Source: Pogonophryne albipinna (Eukaryota; Chordata; Actinopteri; Perciformes; Artedidraconidae). From it: a DNA stretch of 64,000 nt. The stretch lies in contig CM053256.1 in the NCBI GenBank assembly GCA_028583405.1, positions 13,567,087 to 13,631,086 on the forward strand, given 5' to 3'. The translations under genes were made by a program, and so were the position numbers. Positions 19,805 to 29,400 of the stretch are shown piece after piece (positions within the stretch are counted from its first letter, which is position 1; every line of letters begins with the position of its first letter). The notes beneath the pieces are model-generated. The model worked only from the letters and a program-made list of their open reading frames with translations, was not told where the DNA came from and made no database searches.

Positions 19805-21271
19805 ACGATAAGTAATAAGGGTATCTTTTATCTTGAGTTCTGTGCCAAAGTCCGTTAGCATTTTTCGCTCAGGGGTCATTTAGATGCTTCTTATGAGACT
19901 TGTATTTTGTTTTGGTAAAAATGGTTTGTATCGTCAGTTAGCTGAGATTATTTCCGTTAATCTGGTATAACATATTAATAGGTTCTTAAATATTAAGATC
20001 CCCTGAGACACAGTGTCGTGAAAAAAAAAGTAAAGTACCCGCCGGGAACTTGGGGCTTAACAGGTTAAAAAAACCGCAATATATATATCGCAGGGGAACA
20101 AAAAACCGCAATGTCAGTTTTTTTCAATATCGTGCAGCCCTAGTCTGAGGGCTTCTTAATATTTAATAAACTATGAATGTTTCATATCCATGTAATGGGA
20201 AGAAACTCAGCTAACTGATGATATGAACCATTTTTAGCAAAAAAAAACACAAGGCTTACGCTGAGCCTCTGAATTAGCCCGGAGCGAAAAAATGCTGACG
20301 CCCTTAGCACAGAAAACACGGTATAACACCCTTATTACTTATCGTAACTGCACATCCAACATATCGATTAGCATCGTGAAAGTACACAGAATCGATAGGT
20401 ATCTATAGCATCACTCCATGATCAGAACTTGCCACATTATAAACAAAAACAGACATCACAACACGTGGCATTAGGTAGCCAACACGGCAATATGTCTTAC
20501 CTTTGTCGTTGTCTGATCAAAAGTTGTCTTCAATGGCATTAAAACGATAAAAACGCTGCTGAAGGTTAATCCATAGGTTAATCCAATGTGTCTGTGTCAC
20601 TTTGAAATGATTTCTGATAATCCATCAGCAATAAAACTAGTTTTCAGATTTCAGAGCGTAAGATAGCTTTCGCTCTGGGCAAACTGCGTGTGCATAGCCC
20701 CCACTTCTCGATGGTAACGTTGGTGTGTATGTGGAAATTCCCCTTTGATTCTATTGGCTCTAACGGTTCAAAAGAGATGTCAATCATCAAAATCGACCAA
20801 TGGGTTCCAGAGAAACGGCAAAAACGCCCATTTCCACCCAAATGACCCCAGAGGTGGAGTTTTTTTCTTCTAAACCTCTCTAAAAAGATCAAATGTCACT
20901 TGTTTTGCATCAATCTTGATACACGGTACTTATTATATGTTCTACTTTGGATTCCTAAAGCTTTTAGTCTACTAACCCATCATCCAAGGGTTGTTTTCAC
21001 TATAAGTAAAAAATAATTTTTGGACGGACACTATAATTTACATTTTTTTACTATGTTCAATCTGAATTTTCTTTAAAATAAAAAAACATCTATATTGATT
21101 CTGACTTTTCTACATCTAACTCACAGGTTTATCATTACTTTGAGAAAAAAGATTATTAATGTTCCCCTTTTTAGAAGTGTAGTTATGGTCATTTGTTCTG
21201 GAAATGTCATTTTCGAACCTGAGACCTGAAAAACAGGCTTGGGGCTTAACAGGTTAAGAGGAGTGTCTTAA

Positions 21272-22097
21272 AGGTCCCATGTCATGCTTTTCCGGTTATT
21301 ACCCGTCCCCTTGTGTGTTATGAAGGTTTTTATGCATGTAAACGGTCTGCAGAGTCAAAAACCCTCAAAATACACCCTGTAGGGTTAACTCTAACACATA
21401 AAAGACCTCCCCAAAACGCCTCGTTGGAGATTTCTCATGTTCTTCCTGGGCATTGTGACGTCTGGATACCCAGTAGCCACTCCCAGAGCTATGACGCGAT
21501 ACGGTCATGCGGTACCCGGAACCAAATGGACCAATCCGTGGAGCCGTTACGTTAAGCCCCCGCTGATTGGTCCAAATTGACCAATCCACGGACTTCCTCA
21601 CACACACACACTCAGTGCAGGCAGCTCTGCTGATTTCTCCTCCCTGGCTGCAGGCTGATAACAGACAGTTGGGATCGCGGCGAAATTCTCTCTGCAGACC
21701 CATTCTCACCGCGTTTATCAACCTTTTTCTTACTCAATATCAAGCCACACTTATTGTTTTTACTTCGGCTGTGAGTTTGTGTGTGCTCAGGATGAGTTTG
21801 GCTGTGTTTCGCTGTGTATCGCTAAAAAAGGAAACCACACCTCCATGGAGCTCAGCACGATCACAACGTCCCGACCAATCAGAGCACACTGTGCTCACAG
21901 GGAGGGTGGGGGCTGGAGCTATTGGAGCTCCAACGAGCCGTTAAAGGCAGAGTGTGAAATTCAGTGAATACACGTAGTTTACAGAGATGCTGTATGAGAA
22001 ACCAATGTGAGTTTGGAAAATTGCACAATATAAATCTATTCTAGTAGACCTCAACAATGGAATTATGATCAGTGGAAATGGCCATGACATGGGACCT
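21272..22097. mobile_element. piggyBac-type MITE (family P2), copy 1
   Basis: Ends AGGTCCCATGTCATG and CATGACATGGGACCT are inverted, flanked by TTAA (21268-21271 and 22098-22101). It is inserted within the last 25 bases of Tc1. An 80-90% similar copy lies at 34036-34823. Frames in it are not conserved as protein. Confidence 0.85.
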
Positions 22098-22122
22098 TTA
22101 ATACTTCTATCTATATAGTGTA

Positions 22123-22170
22123 TGTTAGCCTAGGTAAGATGTGAAGTTCAAGACTTAGTTACCAGTGTCC
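22123..22170 (-). pseudogene. GPCR fragment upstream of the Tc1 insertion
   Basis: Read on the minus strand and across the TA duplication, this gives LSLELHILPRLTYHASEILD in frame with the TM7 fragment at 7775-7596. The LxLELH stretch fits the TM6-TM7 loop of chemerin/formyl-peptide receptor relatives. A TAA stop lies just before it and no clear TM6 is seen, so the locus had decayed or the fragment was partial. Confidence 0.45.
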
Positions 22171-23263
22171 TCCACAAAGGGCTGAGACTTATCCAAATTC
22201 ACATACTAAGCAAAGTACACCAGGTGCCCCTATCTATCATTCAGCTCTTCTAGGGGATCCTAGTTTCTTCACAAGCCAGATGGGATAAAAGCATTCCTGT
22301 ATTTTCTGGGTCTGCCCTAGCAAGAGAAGAGAAGAGAAGCGTGCGAGCAGACTATGGTCAGCCCTGCGCTAAAACATATAATGGTTGTTTGTCGAGGACA
22401 AACACTTGATATAGTTAGTCTGGAATCAGTGGCTAATGCTGGCCTGTAATGAGCCTTCATTTAGCCCATATGAAATCATTGAATGGCCTACCCGCCTGTC
22501 TACCTACCTACATACCTGCCTAAAGACGCACACTCTGCCAGTGCACTCATTGCACATAACTGGATTATTCCACAAGGCTGGGCAGACAAATTGTCACCAA
22601 GTCTTACCTCTTTGACAAGCTGCAATAAGTAAATATTTGGTTTATTTAGTGAATGATCATTTTTGTAAGGAACCACTCTTTTCGGCAGCTCTGTATCAAA
22701 CTATATTATTTGGCATTGTACCAACTTACGCACCACATCCAGCATCTTCCCTTCAGTTAAAGCCTCTCAAGTTAGTTCTCGTAGCTATGCATCACTTTGT
22801 GCTCTAAGCGTTAAGCCTCAGCCCAACCAGCCATGCTCACTTGTGCCCCTCTTTTTGGATAGTGATACTACATTGCAACAACCATGCTGTTTTTTTAGGT
22901 TGAGCCTGACCACTCCCCCAACAACTAGACCTTGCCTTCAGGGAAGAGGGTTTCTCTTACTTTTGTTTCACTAATGATATGACCTTTGCCAGGGACCATT
23001 TTATCTTGGTTAATACTATCAGGAACAAACATAACCTCAAATTCCATAAGGTTACCTCTGTAAACATGCGTTGGGAATTTGTGTAGTCCCCCACACCTTC
23101 CCCTGTGTCTTGCCTCATCTTAACATCCACACTCTATCCTGGACACATTTCATATCTGCCTGGTGGCAGGTTCATATTGGATTGCATTTTGATAATATTT
23201 GTAAAAAGAAAATGTTGTGACTTGTAAAATTGTCCACAATAATATTAATTTCTTTTTTTTTAG
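22171..23263. other. Unique-looking non-coding DNA before the zinc-finger gene
   Basis: No frame of interest and no repeat family recognised. It presumably holds intron or promoter sequence of the zinc-finger gene, whose first predicted exon starts at 23264. No TATA box or CpG-rich promoter is evident, so the transcription start may lie further left. Confidence 0.4.
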
Positions 23264-23327
23264 ATGTCCACTCGGATGCAACCCACATGACCGTGGATTG
23301 TCTAAGACCTTGTGTGTCCAAGAAAAG
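23264..23327 (+). promoter_or_regulatory. Predicted 5' UTR exon with upstream ORFs
   Basis: A polypyrimidine tract and TAG precede the exon, and AAAAG|GTCAGA ends it. The next exon starts at 23424 after TTTTTTCAG and contains the main start codon 41 bases on. The exon has two short upstream frames: ATG at 23264 (8 codons), and a second ATG at 23288 whose frame crosses the predicted junction and ends in TAG before the main ATG. Such frames can reduce translation of the main protein. Exon borders are inferred from splice consensus only. Confidence 0.45.
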
Positions 23328-23464
23328 GTCAGATTTTTCTTTTCAAATATTGTACAATAGTTTTTTAGACGACTACAGTTTTAGTTTCTCTGTTGTAATT
23401 ATATACTACTTTGGTTTTTTCAGGTTTTGGCTAAATAAGACCTAGCTTACATTCCTGGCGTAAA

Positions 23465-26400
23465 ATGGCTCAAGGATGGGATTCATACTTCCATAACTTT
23501 CCACCTCTTACATCGGAGACAAGCACTTTGAGAAATACATCAGAATCTGAGGAAAGTCTTCCTAAAGACATAGAGAACTTCATTGGACATCATGACTTCA
23601 CAGGCACAATGGATTCAAATGAAGCCCCTGCAACAAACTCAAACTTCGACAAAAACTTTTACTCGAGTCCCTGTATTGAAAATACCAGTTCAGACTGTCT
23701 TTATCAAAGATACTGCAAGGAAGCACCATTGCAAGCTGATCTAGAACAAATGGAAAAAGATTACTTGCCAAAATGTGCAAATAGTGATATCTCAGATTTG
23801 GCCACAGAAGGGTTATCGACATCCGGACCTTTTCCTTCTTCTTTAGCAACAGATTTTCAAGATCTTAAGCAAGACTGGGGAATGCTCGCTACGTCATTAA
23901 TTGAGGACTACTCAGATGTTAGTAGCTGCTCGGATGCAGGTGAAACAAGATCTTCTTGTAAGTTCATGTCAAGGAATTCAGTTCCGAAATCTGAACGTAA
24001 TATTGCTACAAAACCCAGGTCAACAGAAAAGGTTTTCAATGATACTGGAAAAAATATGCATTCCACTGGAAGCCTGTGCCCAAATATGTCAGAAACGGAT
24101 GGTATTTTGCCAAGTACATCAAATGTGATGGTAGGAGAAAACATTGATGAATGTACACAACACAAGCAGCAAAGTCCAGGAAAAAAAGTCAAATCTTTAA
24201 CAGGACACAAACAGTCCTCGTCAACTTCTAACATAGTGACAACTACAGGAAGCAAGACTGTTGCGGGGAGAAATGATTGTGGTACTTCTCCAGTTCAGAA
24301 ACCAAAGGAGTGTGTGGAGACAGACCCTACCCAAGAAAAAAATTCAACGAACTCGAAAAATGGCCTTGAAAACTTGACTGGTGATGGATTAAAGTACCCA
24401 AATGGCAATGAGGATGATCAGATTATGGGGACATCTCCAAATATCTTGACTCAATTGGAGAATGAGCAAGATCACTCCGATGAAAAAGTCCTAAGGAAGG
24501 AAATGAAGGAATCATGTGATGATGAAAATGATAGCCCGGACTCAACTAATAGTCAAGTTGAAAAAATGGAAATTGACTATCAGGAGAAGGAAATTCATTT
24601 AAATACCTCTGCATTTTCAGATCATCCAGGTATCAAGGCATCCAATTGTAAAGATGCCACTCAAAATGTGGCTCAGGACATATTCAAGGCTGTGATGAGT
24701 GATGGTCATTTAGGCAATGCCAGTGACAAGGATGAGAATAGTGGTGCAAATCATTCAGAATCATGCTTACAGCTACATAGCTCAAGCACAGCTGTAAATT
24801 CCTGTCTAGAAAAAGAATTGATTAGTGCAACAGACAAGACAAATACCACTGATCTAAAACAAGATTGTAATGGGCCTGGTATCACAAGTGTCCGTTTTCT
24901 TATTGATACTACTGACAAGGAAGAGAAAAGTGTTACTGGTCATGTAGAATCCTGCTTACAGCCAAACCGCGCAAGCACAGATCTAAATCGTTTTCCGGAA
25001 AAGGAAACTCCACCAGAGAAGAAAACAATGACCACTCGTACACAGCCCGATGGTAGTGATCCAGATTGTAGTGATCAAAGTAATAATAAAGAGCAAAGTG
25101 TTTCTAACAAGATAGAACTCTGCTCAGACCTAAATCCTAATCTAGAAAATGAATGTCCAGCAGAGAATACAAATTCAACCTGTTCTTCAGATCAGCAACT
25201 GTCACTAAATCAAAGTCTAGTGTCCCTAGAATCAGCAAGTCAAAGTGGGGATGTTGCGGAAAGTGCAAGACAGTTGTTTGAAGAGATGGACACATCTACA
25301 GAGGAGCAGTCAGGACTTGGCATGTTGTATGGTGAGCCTCTGTCAACAGAAGATTCTTCATGTGATGCTGATGGTACAAAACTTCACGCCAGACACTATA
25401 AAGACACTTCTGTGTCCGGACCTGAGAGTAACAGCGTGAAAAATTCAGAAGGAGAAGCCCTGCAACTCAAATCCTCTTTACAAATGAGGAAACGCCTGCA
25501 ACCTGTCATAATATTAAAGACGTCAGAGTCAATAAATGGGACAAGTAACTCTTATCAATGCTCGGATTGTCAACACACAACCAACAATGTGGATCATCTA
25601 ATTGAACACCACCATTGTAACCATGACATGCACAATTTCCAGTTTTGCAAGACTTGTAATCTCTACCTGCTGAAGAATAAGCAAACGGAAACACATGTGT
25701 GTTGTCAAATCAAAGATAGCCTTGAGCTTTCTTCTGATTCAAGCCTACCGAAGAAAAGAAAACGCTGTGGCGGACACAGATGTGTAAAGTGTCGAATGCA
25801 ATTTTCAAAAATGCATCTGTATGTCAAGCATATGCGAAGTCACACTGGCCAAACACCCTATCAGTGTAATGGATGTGGATTGTATTTTGCACAGCCGAAT
25901 TGCTTGCAAAGACACAAACGTATACCTGGTAGATGCAAGCGACCAAAACTTCCAGTTGCAAATGTTGATGCTGTTATCAGAGAAACAAAAATACCACCAC
26001 AAAAGGACCTGGTACAGAACAAACCATATACAAATCCATCTGGTTGTTATGTAAAGCTTGTTGACATCTCCAAAACTCATCTGTGTAGTTTCTGTGGTAA
26101 ATGCTTCTCAACTGCAGTCGAGGCCAAAAAGCATATCAACAGCACACACAAGGGAAAGAGTCTGGCAGTTTCTTCTAGTCAGTGTACCACAAAACACAGT
26201 AGTGAGAGAACCCCAAAAGTGGAGAATGACACGAAAGGAAAATATAAATGTCCTCTCTGTCCACGGCTTTTCAAGTACTCCTACAACAGGGCTCGACATT
26301 TGCGTGACTGTGTCAAACTTTCACTCACTGGTGGAAAGGAAAAGACTTCTGGTAAATATCGATGTCCATTGTGCCACATAACCTTCACTTTACCAAGCAA

Positions 26401-29400
26401 TCGATTTAGACATATTAAAGCTTTTTGTCTCAAAGAATGTCTTAATCGACTTGCAAAAGAGAGGGCAAAGTCAAAGGAACAGACCAACCAGAAGACAACT
26501 GACATGAAGCAGAAAACACCATCAAAGCAATATAAACTGAAAAAACAGCCCAAGGAAATTAAATCCAAAAAGCAAGCACCCCCAGCTCTAACACCCTCTA
26601 AGCCTGTTCCAAGGTACAAATGCAGTTATTGTCCAGCAGTCTTTTGTCATGGTTCGGGAAAGTACAGACATATGAAGAAACATGAGCAATTTAAACTCAC
26701 TGGTAAAATATTCACGTACAGGAATTCAGTTTTCTCCGCCTTGTCCAAAAAAGCCTCTTTAAGTAGTGCAAGCACTAAAGAGCGTAACAACACCTTAAAA
26801 TCCACGGAAGCAAATGAAAGTCTTGCCCTGAGCTGTACATTTTGTGGAAGTTGTTTTGACACACCACAGTCATTGAAAAGACATGAGAGAAATCACACGG
26901 GTGAAAGACCATACCGCTGTCTGGATTGTGGAAAAATATACAAGAAACGTGCCTATCTAATCATTCATAAAAAAAACGTTCATCAGAGGAGGATACAATG
27001 CACTGTCTGCAGAAAGATTCTCCCAACTATTGGTGCATTGATCCAGCACAGAAACTCACATCTTAAAAGGGGAAAGCTTCAATGCCCAGACTGTCATCTA
27101 CAGTTCCAGTATCCTGCATATCTCCTCAGGCATCTAGAGAGCCACAAAAATAGAGAAAACCAGACAAGCCTGCTTGAAGATAGACCAGCATTAAAACCAC
27201 AGCAGTCCTTGGAGTCTGTAAAAGAGAAGAGTGGACCAAAACAGCGGCAGTGTTCCATATGTAAAGATGTGTTTGATGATGCCCATGTACTAAGAAAACA
27301 TTCTCTTACACATATATCTGTGTCTTCGTCAAAACAGTGTCCATTTTGCAAGCGTGATTCAAAAAATCGCCGCAATTTGCTGCGCCACATGAGCGTACAT
27401 ACTGGAGATAAACCCTTTTCCTGCATTGACTGTGGAAAACAGTTTTATCTAGACGCGTACCTCAAACTTCACCGTGAAAAGTGTTCAGCTCATCAAACCA
27501 GACCCCTTATCACATTGAAGTCTGACGACAAGAAAAAAGGAACACATCAATGTTCCTATTGTCCTCGGACGTTTACTAAGAAAATACGCCTGCAAAGACA
27601 TCACGATGGACACAAGACAAACACTCTGCTTTTCTGCTCAGGATGTGAGCAGTTCTTTGGATTAACAAAATTAAAACAACATCAAAACAACTGCATGGAA
27701 ACTCCAAAGCACAACACTGGCTTATCATCCAAGGATAGCGTCTGCAAAAGCACTTCACAGGCAAGACAGAATGTCAGCAGTATGTCTTCAAAATCCAATG
27801 CAACCAACAAACTTTTCTTTAAATGCCCTCACTGTACACAGAGGTTCAGGTACAGATCTATACTCATGAGACATCTTGTTAGCCATACTGGTGTACAACC
27901 CTACTCATGTATGCACTGTGGACATTGTTATAGAAGTAAGTCAATGTGTTTGAAGCATGAAGCTTTCTGTGATGGTGTTGATGAAGAGGATAAGTCAAAA
28001 ATCAAAGATGCTGCTGCAACTCAATTGTCAAAGACTCTTACTCCCAGAGAAGCAGCACAAAATCCCAAAGCTGAAGGGGAAGCTGAGTTCAAGTGCAAAT
28101 TCTGCACCAAGTCCTTCATGAAATCACGAAGCCTGAGACGTCATATTTTGACACACAACGAAGTGAAACCTTATCGCTGTAAGGCCTGTGACAGCTGCTT
28201 TTCAAGGCATGATCATCTGAAAGTACATGAGATTCGTTGTAGGGGGAAAAAGACGCGATTAGAAATCTGTATTCCCAAAATCAGCTTGGATTACGTTGGC
28301 AAGGGATGGCAAAATAACTGTGAAACAGAGCGCAATGCAAAGCAGGAGACATTTGAGTGCAAAGTCTGTTCCAGGAGCTTTCCATCTCAGTCTAAACTTT
28401 CCCGACATGTCACTATGTTCCATGCTCCAAAACCATTTAAGTGCACACGCTGTGGCTCATCATTCACTCAAGAAGGATCCCTGAAAAAACATAGGAAGAC
28501 AAAGAAGTGCAGAAGGCCCAACAATGAACCCTCAGAAACGAATCCACAAACAGAAGATGTCACAAACCCGCTTAAAGGGGTGAGAAATAGAATTATACAG
28601 AGAATTCAGCCATATTTCAGCAAAAACTACAGATATGCATGTAGCTATTGCCCCCGTGCTTTTAAAAGCGGCTGGCAATTGGCCGTGCACAACCGTCTGC
28701 ATACAGGAGAGCGGCCATATGCATGTGAGGATTGTGGTGAACGATTTATAAGGAAAGATTATGTGAGACGTCATTCCGCAAAGTGTTCCCAAAAAAGAGG
28801 ACATTTATCAACAAGATTATCAAAGTCCACATTATTTAAAAGCCAACAGACGATCTCTAAAAGCCCAACAAAAGGCTTTTCTTGTGCATACTGTAGTTCC
28901 CGTTTCTTGCTATTTTCAGAGCTTCAAGAGCATTTTTTAAATGAACACAAGCTGGAAACAAAGGTTCCACCAGTGTCCTCTGCTCCCCTACAACACCATC
29001 TGTCAAACATACCCAACATCAAAGAAGAACCTTTGGACGAGAGTTGTGACAAACAGTTTAGTGTTGAGGTCCCCAAGCCATTTACTTGCCCAGTGTGCAA
29101 TATGTCCTTCACCAATAATGCTGGACTAACTGGTCATCTGCGTGTTCACACAAGGAAAATTCCTTTTAACTGTAAAACATGCAAGAAGGGCTTCTGGAAT
29201 AAAAGTCTTCTCCGTAATCACAAAAGGAAATGTAGATTTGGAAGCGTTTCAGAGAGAACTAAAACCCAACAGTTGGAAGTCCCTTTGAAAGCAGAGATTG
29301 ATATTGTGTTGAATGACATGCTCGATTATGAAGAAACCTCCAAGTCAGTGCAGAGCAACTTCTCCTGCAAAGATGAATTTATGGACAAATCACCACAAAG

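Larger units (their letters stand above)
18203..20064. mobile_element. Rearranged, palindromic P1 piggyBac-like copy
   Basis: Flanked by TTAA at 18199-18202 and 20065-20068. The right end is a normal P1 terminus (GGGGCTTAACAGG), but the left side is an inverted duplicate of the interior: 18205-18617 is the reverse complement of 18667-19039 plus 19813-19863, with a 49-bp spacer. A ZBED hAT (19040-19804) later split the right arm. Frames at 18307-18564, 18721-18906 and 18723-18983 are the two arms read in opposite directions. Confidence 0.7.
18104..20142. mobile_element. hAT element, termini TAGGGCTGAACGATAT
   Basis: The left end TAGGGCTGAACGATAT and right end ATATCGTGCAGCCCTA are inverted, with perfect duplications GTCTGAGG (18096-18103 and 20143-20150). 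Without its own insertion it is a MITE of roughly 175 bp with ATATCG and CCGC repeats. Nearly all its present length is a rearranged P1 element inserted at TTAA. Confidence 0.8.
18036..21253. mobile_element. piggyBac-like element (family P1), copy b
   Basis: The left end CCTGTTAAGCCCCA and right end TGGGGCTTAACAGG are inverted and flanked by TTAA (18032-18035 and 21254-21257). It lies 15 bases from a second TTAA insertion in the right end of Tc1. A hAT (18104-20142) is inserted near its left end; the rest follows copies a and c. No piggyBac transposase is visible. Confidence 0.8.
7778..22120 (-). mobile_element. Tc1-like element carrying nested insertions
   Basis: The left end CACTATATACCAAAGGTATT starts after TA (7776-7777); the right end TACTTCTATCTATATAGTG stops before TA (22121-22122). 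The transposase is on the minus strand, in pieces. The present 14.3-kb span is due to four direct insertions: an L2 LINE (8108-12892, GCCTTTATGG repeats), a Harbinger-type element (13022-17292, TAA), a P1 element (18036-21253, TTAA) and a piggyBac MITE (21272-22097, TTAA). Removing these leaves a normal Tc1 of about 1.6 kb. Confidence 0.85.
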
